In this document: positions 32,564 to 39,278 of the stretch, one piece after another
How the letters are laid out: each line of letters starts with the position of its first letter
Numbering within the stretch: position 1 is the first letter of the stretch
Assembly: GCA_016927535.1 (NCBI GenBank)
Contig: JAFGMM010000019.1
Span: 1 to 40,365, forward strand
DNA from: Anaerolineae bacterium
GTDB taxonomy: Bacteria > Chloroflexota > Anaerolineae > Aggregatilineales > JAFGMM01
Length of the DNA: 40,365 bases
Reading direction: 5' to 3'
Notes under the pieces: model-generated
Database searches by the model: none
Told to the model about the DNA's origin: nothing
What the model saw: only the letters and a program-made list of their open reading frames with translations
Program-made: the position numbers and the translations under genes

Positions 32564-34062
32564 TAATCGTCGTCGGGCTGGGGGATTTGTCGGCGGCGTA
32601 TGTTCTCGGCCCTGGTGCGCAGATCGAAGAAGGGGTCGTCTTCGGCGCTGTCGTCGGTGTTTTCGTCCGCCGCATCGTCGCGCACTTTGCTTTTCAACGC
32701 ATCGAAAATGCTGTCCGTGTTCCCGGCGTCGCGTCTGCGGCGCGCATCTACCGCCTTTGCTTTCAAGTCGCGGAAATACTCGGTATCGACGATGCGCGCG
32801 ACTTCGCGCTCCTTTTGCACTTCGTCGATCTCGATGCGCAGTTCCATGACCTGCTGCTTCAAACGTTCCTCGCGCGCTTTGACCTCCTGCGCCATGCGGA
32901 TGAAGACGCGCACCAACTGGCCGATATCGCCGTGTTTGGGTGCGTGCGCTTCGAGACCCACCGCGTCGAACGAGTCGTCGTCGCGTTCCAGGGCTTGCGC
33001 TGCATGGGTGAGGGCGCGCACGGGCCGCGCGATGCTCTGCGCCAGGCTCAGCGCGATCACCGCGACCACCACGCCGACGATGACGACGCTCAACCCGCTC
33101 TGGCGGGCCAGGTTGTTGAGCGGCTCGGCGAATTCGGCCTGTGGCTCGCTGACGACCACGGTCCAGTGTAGCTGGCTCAGCGGCGCGAAACCGCCGATGT
33201 GACGGGTGCCGTCGGTGTTGATATAGCTGGTGTGGTCGGCGTGGGTCGCTTGTAGAACATCCGCCGCGAGGTCGGCCATACCGAGACTCTCGACGCGCCC
33301 GCCCGATAAGGTGAGGCGCTGGACGACGGTAGGAACCTTCTTCGGGGGCAGTGAGACCAGGCTGTGATAATAAAGTTCGGGGTTGGGGTGGCTGACGATC
33401 ACGCCGTCCTGGTCGATTAAGAAAGCGATGCCCTGTTCGCCGATTTGCAGGGTTTTCATGACTTCCTCAACCGCTGCGCCGCCGATTTTAATGGCGGCGA
33501 CGCCGATGGAGTCGCCGTCCGGACCATAGACCGGCGAGGAGAAATACAGCCCCAGTTGGCGCGAGGTGCGCCCGACCAGCACGTCGATGTACTGACCGCC
33601 GGCCATTGCCTGTTGGAAGTATTTGCGGTCTTTCAGGTGCAGGCCCTCGATGCTGCTCAGGTGCTCCAACTGGCGCGACATGACCGCATCGCCGGTGCGG
33701 TCCATCAGATAGACGTATTCGTAGTTGGGGTTAGAGAACAACACGTTATCCAGGGTGAGCGCGGCTGCTTCGTAGGGGACGGCGGTGGGGTTGTCGAGGA
33801 AGCCGATGACGGCCGGCTCGCCGCTGACCTGCTTGGCGACGTGCTGGGTATCGGATAAGAGCTGGTCGAGCCGGCTGGCGATGCTGGACGCCAGCAGCGC
33901 TTTGGTCTCGAATTCGGTGCCTTCGAGGCTATGAAGGCTTACCTGGTTGTTGTAGTAGGCAATCAAGCTCATCGGCACAAGCGCCGCCAACAGCAGCGCG
34001 ACCGAGAGTCGGACGGTCACCGACCAGGCAGGAGGATACAATACCTGTTGCAGTTGTTTCAT
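32563..34062 (-). CDS. dCache-HAMP membrane sensor with coiled coil and three DxFFxxLxxKA-like motifs
   Basis: A 499-residue protein. A first transmembrane helix (about 20-40) and a periplasmic dCache-type domain (about 45-310) come first, with YLMDRTGDAVMSRQ, LKDRKYFQQAMAGGQYIDV and IGVAAIKIGGAAVEEVM. A second helix (LSVVIVGVVVAVIALSLAQSIA, about 320-342), a HAMP domain, and a coiled coil (REERLKQQVMELRIEIDEVQ) follow. The tail has three related motifs: DTEYFRDLKAKAVDAR (about 426-441), DSIFDALKSKVRDD (about 450-463) and DPFFDLRTRAENIR (about 477-490). No enzymatic output domain is present. dCache domains sense small ligands. It shares its C-terminal layout with the HAMP protein at 22635-23873 and lies next to a MinD-like ATPase, a plausible partner. 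A hairpin lies just before the start. Confidence 0.85.
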   Translation of the reverse strand: MKQLQQVLYPPAWSVTVRLSVALLLAALVPMSLIAYYNNQVSLHSLEGTEFETKALLASSIASRLDQLLSDTQHVAKQVSGEPAVIGFLDNPTAVPYEAAALTLDNVLFSNPNYEYVYLMDRTGDAVMSRQLEHLSSIEGLHLKDRKYFQQAMAGGQYIDVLVGRTSRQLGLYFSSPVYGPDGDSIGVAAIKIGGAAVEEVMKTLQIGEQGIAFLIDQDGVIVSHPNPELYYHSLVSLPPKKVPTVVQRLTLSGGRVESLGMADLAADVLQATHADHTSYINTDGTRHIGGFAPLSQLHWTVVVSEPQAEFAEPLNNLARQSGLSVVIVGVVVAVIALSLAQSIARPVRALTHAAQALERDDDSFDAVGLEAHAPKHGDIGQLVRVFIRMAQEVKAREERLKQQVMELRIEIDEVQKEREVARIVDTEYFRDLKAKAVDARRRRDAGNTDSIFDALKSKVRDDAADENTDDSAEDDPFFDLRTRAENIRRRQIPQPDDD

Positions 34063-34070
34063 AACAGCCC

Positions 34071-34085
34071 CCAGGCTGCGCCTGG
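34071..34085 (-). promoter_or_regulatory. Hairpin directly upstream of the Cache-HAMP start codon
   Basis: On the minus strand CCAGGC-GCA-GCCTGG forms a perfect stem, and CAGCC-TGGG-GGCTG is an overlapping alternative that would include the GGGGG ribosome-binding region, 5-6 bases before the ATG at 34062. The two cannot form together, so a translational switch is conceivable. Confidence 0.3.
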
Positions 34086-34112
34086 CAGTTTGTACAAGCT
34101 AGCTTTGTAGTC

Positions 34113-34118
34113 ATTATA
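34113..34118 (-). promoter_or_regulatory. -10 element for the Cache-HAMP gene
   Basis: The minus strand reads TATAAT at 34118-34113, about 50 bases before the ATG at 34062. The -35 region is weak. A 10-base palindrome AAGCTAGCTT (34097-34106) lies around the expected transcription start and could be an operator. Confidence 0.45.
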
Positions 34119-34206
34119 CCTGAAAGTGTTTTCGGGATATTGTGGCTGTGTTCACAAAAAGGGCGCCTAAGATCGCTGCGCGTGGTTGTTTTCAGAAGGA
34201 AGCGAA

Positions 34207-34232
34207 CATGGACCGGGGCGAGCCGGTCCATG
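34207..34232. terminator. Perfect hairpin downstream of the MinD-like gene
   Basis: CATGGACCGG and CCGGTCCATG form a perfect 10-base stem with a 6-base loop, about 25 bases after the stop codon of the minus-strand MinD-like gene. On that strand it is followed by a moderately T-rich TTCGCTTCCTTCTG, so it may be a weak terminator separating this gene from the Cache-HAMP gene. Confidence 0.5.
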
Positions 34233-34257
34233 CGCTGCGGCAGAAAGAACAAGCCGT

Positions 34258-35031
34258 CTAGGCCATCAGCCGGGCGGCGATCTGCCGGTATTTCTCGGTC
34301 ATCGTGTTGTCGGGATAACGGAAGACGAAGACGCCCGAACTCGCCAGCATCATCATCTCGTCGGAATGCGGCAGTACGGCGGCGACTTCGCAAGCATATT
34401 TGTCTTCAACCGTGGCCTTGACTTGGTTGAAATCGTAGACCGTAGGGGTTTTATTGACCACAAGCATCATACGCGGCACGTCGAGCTTGCGCGCCACCTC
34501 GACCGTGACGCTGGTGCCCTGGATGTCCTGCTGGTCCGGGCGCATGATGATCGCCAGCGCATCCGAGATGGCGATGGAGAGCAGAGTTTCCTCGTTCAGG
34601 CCGGGGTGAGTATCGATCATCAAGACGTCCAGGTCCAGCGCTTCGATCAGGCTGTGGAAGCCATCGTTAAGCAACCCCACGTCGTAGCCTTCGCGCAGCA
34701 CGCGCGCGATCTCGCCGGCCTTGACGCTGGAGGGGACAAGCAACAACTGCCCCGGGGGAACCGTGGGGCCGGCGCTGCTTTCGTTGATAAAGGCGGTCAC
34801 ATCGTGCGCCGCATCCGCGATATCGCATTTGCCCCACAAGTAATCGTTGAGTGTGGCGCCCATGGTGTCTTCGCTGATGCCAAATAGGACGTGGATGCCG
34901 GGCGATTGAATGTCGGTGTCAACCATGCCGACCTTCAACCCTTCGGCGGCCAGGACCGTGGAGACGTTCGCGGTTGTGTTCGACTTGCCGGTTCCGCCTC
35001 GGAAAGAGTGGACGGAAATAATATGGGCCAT
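34258..35031 (-). CDS. MinD/ParA-family ATPase with deviant Walker A motif
   Basis: A 257-residue cytosolic P-loop ATPase. The Walker A motif reads SFRGGTGKSN (about 9-18): the catalytic-side Lys of GK is present, but the signature lysine that opens the deviant motif (KGGxGK) is Arg. Further landmarks are VDTDIQSPG (switch I region), VLMIDTHPGLNEE (Walker B/switch II) and LVVNKTP. The C-terminus (MTEKYRQIAARLMA) forms a helix that could be amphipathic, as in MinD. Such ATPases position proteins on membranes or nucleoid by cycling between dimer and monomer. No parB or minC gene adjoins; the neighbours are HAMP, cyclic-nucleotide and ECF proteins. GGAGGAAG precedes the ATG, and a promoter with a 23-base palindrome lies upstream. 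Confidence 0.85.
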   Translation of the reverse strand: MAHIISVHSFRGGTGKSNTTANVSTVLAAEGLKVGMVDTDIQSPGIHVLFGISEDTMGATLNDYLWGKCDIADAAHDVTAFINESSAGPTVPPGQLLLVPSSVKAGEIARVLREGYDVGLLNDGFHSLIEALDLDVLMIDTHPGLNEETLLSIAISDALAIIMRPDQQDIQGTSVTVEVARKLDVPRMMLVVNKTPTVYDFNQVKATVEDKYACEVAAVLPHSDEMMMLASSGVFVFRYPDNTMTEKYRQIAARLMA

Positions 35032-35073
35032 GACTTCCTCCCCCGGATGTTTTGGTAAAGTCTGGGCAGTTGG

Positions 35074-35096
35074 ATTGGTAAACCAGGTTAACCAAT
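35074..35096. promoter_or_regulatory. 23-base palindrome, candidate operator of the MinD-like gene
   Basis: ATTGGTAAACC and GGTTAACCAAT flank a single A; the arms match at 10 of 11 positions. The site lies just downstream of the predicted minus-strand promoter (35108-35136), where a bound repressor would block transcription. The regulator is unknown. Confidence 0.5.
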
Positions 35097-35107
35097 ACTA
35101 CTTTATA

Positions 35108-35136
35108 ATTTTAGCACTGACCAGGTATTACTTCAA
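35108..35136 (-). promoter_or_regulatory. Predicted sigma-70 promoter of the MinD-like gene
   Basis: On the minus strand TTGAAG (35136-35131) and TAAAAT (35113-35108) have an optimal 17-base spacer. The start would be near 35101, with a leader of about 70 bases containing the 23-base palindrome and GGAGGAAG before the ATG at 35031. Confidence 0.6.
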
Positions 35137-35489
35137 AAAGTGCAAGGTTCTTTGGAAATTCGCGGGGTTTTCGGGCGAGCCGCCCAAGATATGACGTCAA
35201 ACCTTCGTTCACCCCGCGAATTCCTGAAGACCCAAGTGCAAGGGGCGCGGGGCGAACGAGAATTCGCTCCCGTATTTTGGGCATTCCGGCGGCTCGCTCC
35301 GAAAACTCCGCAAGTTCTTTCTTTAAGGAACTGAGTGTAAAAGCACGGCAAACGACGGACCTTGTGTTTTAGCCGCGATAGTGCAACAATCGGAGCGCCG
35401 CGCGGAGCCGGCGCGAGCCGGGCCGCCTGGAGGAAAAACGACGCACTTTGGGGCGAACCTGCGACTTAACCTGTAAAGGTGCATGATTG
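35137..35489. other. Gene-free gap with a complex nested palindromic element
   Basis: No protein gene is seen between the MinD-like promoter and the ECF start. Bases 35139-35335 hold several inverted repeats: AATTCGCGGGG (35157-35167) with CCCCGCGAATT (35212-35222); TCGTTCACCCCGCG (35205-35218) with CGCGGGGCGAACGA (35246-35259), 13 of 14 matching; GCGAATTC (35216-35223) with GAATTCGC (35260-35267); and an outer pair around TTTTCGGGCGAGCCGCC and GGCGGCTCGCTCCGAAAA. Some pairings exclude each other. The rest (35345-35480) is GC-rich with short inverted repeats. It could be a structured RNA, a leader of the sigma gene or a small palindromic mobile element. Confidence 0.6.
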
Positions 35490-36017
35490 ATGGGGCAAAA
35501 TGTCAGCGACGGCGCTCTGGTCCGGCGCGCCCAAGATGGCGACCGGGAAGCTTTCCGAGCATTGTACGACCGCTACTTTGATAAGGTGTATAACCGGGTA
35601 AAAGCCAAAGTCCCGATCCAGGAGGTCGAGGATGTCACCCAAGAGATTTTTATCGCGGTAGCGCGTTCGCTCCCGCGCTTCGAGCACCGCGCGAAGTTCA
35701 ACACCTGGCTGTATACCATCGTGAGCCGGCAGATCGCAGATTTCTATCGCCGGTATTACCGGCGCGACGAAGTGAGTGTCGAAAGTGATGAAGAGGGGCC
35801 GGTCGTCAATTTCAACGATGCGCAGATTGACAACAGCGTGATTCTCCAGCGCGCGCTGCTCAGCCTGCCGGCCCATTACCAAGAAATCATCCTGCTGCGT
35901 TTCGCTGATGGACTCCCTTTTGCTGAGATCGCCAGGGTGCAGGGCAAATCGCTGGAGGCGGTTAAATCGCTTTATCGGCGTGCTATCGAGGCCATCCGAG
36001 AGAAAGTAGGGCAGTAG
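35490..36017 (+). CDS. ECF-type RNA polymerase sigma factor
   Basis: A 175-residue sigma factor with region 2 (DGDREAFRALYDRYFDKVYN, VEDVTQEIFIAVARSLPRF, KFNTWLYTIVSRQIADFYRR) and region 4 (SLPAHYQEIILLRFADGLPF then AEIARVQGKSLEAVKSLYRR). The ATG at 35490 has AAAGGTG about 9 bases upstream; a TTG one codon earlier is less likely. Three bases separate its stop from the next gene, which encodes a small protein with two membrane helices in the usual position of an anti-sigma factor. A PrsW-type protease follows, the class that in Bacillus subtilis makes the first cut in the anti-sigma factor RsiW. The stress sensed is unknown. Confidence 0.92.
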   Translation: MGQNVSDGALVRRAQDGDREAFRALYDRYFDKVYNRVKAKVPIQEVEDVTQEIFIAVARSLPRFEHRAKFNTWLYTIVSRQIADFYRRYYRRDEVSVESDEEGPVVNFNDAQIDNSVILQRALLSLPAHYQEIILLRFADGLPFAEIARVQGKSLEAVKSLYRRAIEAIREKVGQ

Positions 36018-36020
36018 GAT

Positions 36021-36476
36021 ATGAATCGTCATAATGATCTAGATGACAAACTCGCGGCGATTACAGATGTGATTTTGGAGGGCAAAGCGATGTCCCTCGA
36101 TTCAGATGTTTCAGATATCGAGATGCAGGGCCTTACCGAGGTTGTGCACGGCCTCTACGAACTGATTGCCCCCGACGTGCCCGCTGACCCGGCCTTCCGT
36201 GCCCGCCTGGACCGCCGCCTAGACCGGGAATGGAACGCCCTGCACCGGCGGCGTGTGCTGCGCTGGCACCAACGGCCTGTCTTCCGCCTGGCGGCGCTGG
36301 CGGCGGCGCTGGTTGTGGCGGTGGTGGGGCTGGCATTGGTCGCGGGCGGTGAAAGCGCGGGCATGACCGGCACTGCCACCGGCCCGCTCTCGCCGGATGC
36401 GCTGCTGCTCGCCGGCATCGTGGGACTGGTCGTCGCGGCGGCGGCGCTCTTCTGGTATATGCGGCGGCGGCGCTAA
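36021..36476 (+). CDS. Small two-TM protein, candidate anti-sigma factor
   Basis: A 151-residue protein with a cytosolic acidic, helical N-terminal part (about 1-75: LDDKLAAITDVILEGKAMSL, VVHGLYELIAPDVPADPAF), a basic segment (RLDRRLDREWNALHRRR) and two hydrophobic helices (about 90-108, LAALAAALVVAVVGLALVAG; about 122-145, ALLLAGIVGLVVAAAALFWY), ending RRRR. No zinc-binding HxxxCxxC motif is present. Position right after the ECF sigma factor (3-base gap) and the cytosolic helical domain fit an anti-sigma factor, and the following PrsW-like protease would be its natural processing enzyme. This function is inferred from context, not from recognised homology. Confidence 0.7.
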   Translation: MNRHNDLDDKLAAITDVILEGKAMSLDSDVSDIEMQGLTEVVHGLYELIAPDVPADPAFRARLDRRLDREWNALHRRRVLRWHQRPVFRLAALAAALVVAVVGLALVAGGESAGMTGTATGPLSPDALLLAGIVGLVVAAAALFWYMRRRR

Positions 36477-36493
36477 AATCTTAAGAATCAATG

Positions 36494-36522
36494 TTGCATC
36501 TAGCCCTTTATTCATTGATAAT
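36494..36522 (+). promoter_or_regulatory. Predicted sigma-70 promoter for the PrsW-cNBD gene
   Basis: TTGCAT (36494-36499) and GATAAT (36517-36522) are 17 bases apart, in the 126-base gap after the two-TM protein. Transcription would start near 36529, giving a leader of about 75 bases. This would allow the protease gene to be expressed independently of the sigma factor. Confidence 0.5.
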
Positions 36523-36602
36523 ATAGGTGACGCGCGCTCACATTATGCCTCTGCCAACGCCAGGCGCGCTGCACATTCGAATGTGCTCGGGTGAAGGCTT
36601 GT

Positions 36603-38378
36603 ATGAGTAATACCCTTACGCTGGTTGTTTCATATGTTATTGCGATAGCGATCCCGCTGAGCGCGGTCTGGCTGGTCTGGGCGCTCGATATTTTCAAGAC
36701 AACCCGCATCCGCACCATTGTTATTGCTTTCCTCTGGGGCGCGACCGGCGCTATCGGCCTCGCTTACGTCGTCAACAATGCGCTGATCCGCAACGTGGGC
36801 CTGGGGTTTACCCAGCTTAGCAACTTCGTTGCGCCCATCGTCGAAGAGATCTTTAAGGCGCTGGTGCTCATCTACCTCATCCGCCATCCCAGTTTCCGCT
36901 ACTTTGTCGATGGCGCCGTGTACGGCTTTGCCGCCGGGATCGGCTTCGCCATGTCGGAGAACCTTTTCCTTTATCTGCCCGGCGCCGGCAGCGCCGTGTT
37001 GATCGGTTCGATCAGCCGTGTCCTCTCGGCGTCGCTGATGCACGCCGGCGCCAGCGCCCTGGTCGGTATTGCGCTGGGGCGGCTGCGCCGCGCCGAGCGC
37101 GGCAGGGTGGGTTGGCCGGCGGCCGGCATCCTGTTCGCCATCGTCCTCCACGTCGTGTATAACAATGTGGTCAACACGCCCGGCTTGCAAGGGGTGATGC
37201 TGCTGGTCATCGCTATTGGGATGGGGCTGGGTGCGGCGATGGCGACGAGTTTTCTCATCAACCAGGGGCTTGGCGAGGAGAAACAGCGTTTCCGGGAGGC
37301 GTTGGGCGTTACGGCCGGCGTCTCGACCGGCGAGCGTAAGGCCGTGCAGCGGCTCGGTGGTTCGGGCGCCGAGGCGATTCTCGATTCGCTGCGCGAGCAG
37401 TTCGGCGACGAGACGGCTATGCTCATCCGAAAGATGCTCGCCAAGCAAGGCAACATCGGCATCTTGAAGGGCAATCTCAGTGTGCCGGTCAGCCCCCGGC
37501 TGCGCCAGGCATGGGAGCGCGAGATTGCGCAGTTGGAGCAGGAGGTCGGCGCGATTCGGAGCCGGCTGGGGCCGATTGTCAAGCAGTTCATCCAGGAGAT
37601 GTTTCCGCCTGAAGATGACGCGCTCTGGGACCGGCTGGACGCCGAACTGGGCGAGCACGACAAGACCCTGGTGCACACCTTTGACCTGTTTATGCGCGTC
37701 ACCGAACTGGCGCAGAGCTTCACGCCCGAACAGCTTGAGAACCTGGCCGAACGCCTCAGCAAGATTGAGATTTTCAAGCACGTCTCGCTGGCGAATCTAG
37801 AAAACCTTTCGCGTGCCATCACCATGGCCCGGTTTGCCGACGGCGCGGTTATTTTCAACAAGGGCGACGCGGGCGATGCGATGTACATGATCGAATCCGG
37901 CTACATCGACATTTATGCCCAGGATTACACCGGCGCAGAGAAGCTGCTGCGCACCTTTCGCCCTGGCGACGTGGTGGGTGAGTTTTCGCTGCTCGACGGC
38001 CAGCCGCGCTCGGCCAGCGCGCACGCCCGGCGCAGTCTCATGGTGCTGGCGCTCCACCGTCAGGCGTTTAACATGTTCATTTCCAGCCGCCCCCAAGTCA
38101 TCTTTGCCATGCTCCAGTATCTCTCGGAGAAGGTGCGCTACACCACTACCGCCGTACAGACCGCCCTGGACTCGGCGCGCCGGATCGCCGAAGGTAACTA
38201 CGAAGAGATGCCGGAGTTTGCGCAGGCGCTGCCGGAGCCGGAGGAAACCGAACTCCTGGAGCCGGAGGCGCTGTCTGAAGACACGCCGAAGGTGGTAGGC
38301 GGGATGTTCGCCCGCCTCACGGAGATACTCGAACAGCGCGAGCGCACACCGAAAGACCGGCTCGATTATATTGAGTAA
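36603..38378 (+). CDS. PrsW-family intramembrane metalloprotease fused to a cyclic-nucleotide-binding domain
   Basis: A 591-residue protein. Residues 1-222 form a membrane domain of about seven helices with all PrsW motifs: VEEIFK (Glu81, Glu82, Lys85), DGAVYGFAAGIGFAMSEN (103-120), His147 in SLMHAGASALVG and His183/Asn187 in LHVVYNN. These would bind zinc and cut within the membrane. Residues 225-385 are helical and cytosolic. A cyclic-nucleotide-binding domain follows (about 388-515) with the phosphate cassette GEFSLLDGQPRSASA, keeping the Glu460 and Arg469 needed to hold the cyclic phosphate. The tail (530-591) is acidic. The ATG at 36603 has GAAGG at 6 bases; a GTG four codons earlier is an alternative. 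It follows an ECF sigma factor and candidate anti-sigma factor, so ligand-gated cleavage of the anti-sigma factor is a natural reading. Confidence 0.88.
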   Translation: MSNTLTLVVSYVIAIAIPLSAVWLVWALDIFKTTRIRTIVIAFLWGATGAIGLAYVVNNALIRNVGLGFTQLSNFVAPIVEEIFKALVLIYLIRHPSFRYFVDGAVYGFAAGIGFAMSENLFLYLPGAGSAVLIGSISRVLSASLMHAGASALVGIALGRLRRAERGRVGWPAAGILFAIVLHVVYNNVVNTPGLQGVMLLVIAIGMGLGAAMATSFLINQGLGEEKQRFREALGVTAGVSTGERKAVQRLGGSGAEAILDSLREQFGDETAMLIRKMLAKQGNIGILKGNLSVPVSPRLRQAWEREIAQLEQEVGAIRSRLGPIVKQFIQEMFPPEDDALWDRLDAELGEHDKTLVHTFDLFMRVTELAQSFTPEQLENLAERLSKIEIFKHVSLANLENLSRAITMARFADGAVIFNKGDAGDAMYMIESGYIDIYAQDYTGAEKLLRTFRPGDVVGEFSLLDGQPRSASAHARRSLMVLALHRQAFNMFISSRPQVIFAMLQYLSEKVRYTTTAVQTALDSARRIAEGNYEEMPEFAQALPEPEETELLEPEALSEDTPKVVGGMFARLTEILEQRERTPKDRLDYIE

Positions 38379-38385
38379 AGCGTGT

Positions 38386-39015
38386 ATGGCAGAAGAAAGA
38401 ACCGCTGTCGCCGAACTGCTGAGTCAATCTGACGTTTCGATCTTTAAAGGCATCGATCCGCCGACTTTGCAGCCGCTCGTCGATAAGATGGAATTGCAGG
38501 TCTACCAAGACGGCGAGCTGATTTTTAACATCGGCGACGCGGGCGACGCGATGTACCTGGTGGAGACCGGGCGCGTCCGAGTCTACCTACCCGACGAACA
38601 GGGCAACGAGTTGATTACCTTTCGCCACTATAACCCGGCGCAGACCGTCGGCGAGTTGGGGCTGCTCGATACCCGGCCACGCTCGGCCACCGCCGCCGCC
38701 GAGAGCGACGCGCCCGGCGCGTCCGTCCGGGTCTACAAGCTGAAGCGTGACGATTTTATCGCTTTCCTGGAGGAAAGCCCGGCTGTCGGGCTTGCCATGA
38801 TGCGCGACCTGACCAGCCGGATACGCTATACTACGCAGTTTCTCGAAAGGCTCATGGATTCGATCAACTGGCTGCTGGCCGGCGATTATGAACGCGCGCT
38901 CCAAGATGTGGCGGTGACCAGCGCCGACAGTGAGATTCAGAATCTGATCGTGGCCTGTCTTCAGATGATTCGCAGCGTCCAGGATCGCGCAATGCCTGGC
39001 CCACCGGGGCGTTAA
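38386..39015 (+). CDS. Stand-alone cyclic-nucleotide-binding protein without a DNA-binding domain
   Basis: A 209-residue cytosolic protein. A CRP-type cyclic-nucleotide-binding domain spans about 15-140: ISDVSIFKGIDPPTLQPL-like entry helix, GDAGDAMYLVETGRVRVYLP, and the phosphate cassette TVGELGLLDTRPRSATA with the key Glu and Arg. The C-terminal 70 residues are helical (RYTTQFLERLMDSINWLLAG) with no helix-turn-helix, so it is not a CRP-like transcription factor. GDAGDAMY and RPRSA also occur in the preceding PrsW fusion, suggesting duplication of the domain. The ATG at 38386 is 7 bases after the stop of that gene, probably in the same operon. It may act as a regulatory subunit or ligand buffer. 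Confidence 0.85.
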   Translation: MAEERTAVAELLSQSDVSIFKGIDPPTLQPLVDKMELQVYQDGELIFNIGDAGDAMYLVETGRVRVYLPDEQGNELITFRHYNPAQTVGELGLLDTRPRSATAAAESDAPGASVRVYKLKRDDFIAFLEESPAVGLAMMRDLTSRIRYTTQFLERLMDSINWLLAGDYERALQDVAVTSADSEIQNLIVACLQMIRSVQDRAMPGPPGR

Positions 39016-39278
39016 AGATTGGAAAATAGCGCAGTTTATTAGAGCTTCAACCGGATTTTAATTTAGGTCTCGTTGTATTTTTACTATAATCATTTAACGA
39101 GGGGCCGTTAATGCACTGCTTCCGCGCACCCAGATCGTCATAGCCACACAGTCGGTCTAAGATGACAGACAACAACCCCTTTGGGCGCAAATGAGCGACC
39201 AAACTGTCGAACGACATCGCTGTCGAAAAGCAAGACAAGTTGAGTGACAAACGTTTAGTAAAGAAAGGAGTGTCTGCT
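39016..39278. other. 263-base gap with a -10-like element
   Basis: Between the cyclic-nucleotide-binding protein and the next gene, TATAAT occurs at 39085-39090 without a good -35. AAGGAG at 39265-39270 is the ribosome-binding site of the following gene. No small gene or strong hairpin is evident. Confidence 0.4.

Noticed and set aside
38386-39015. CRP/FNR transcription factor
   Set aside because: The cyclic-nucleotide domain is clear, but no C-terminal helix-turn-helix follows it.
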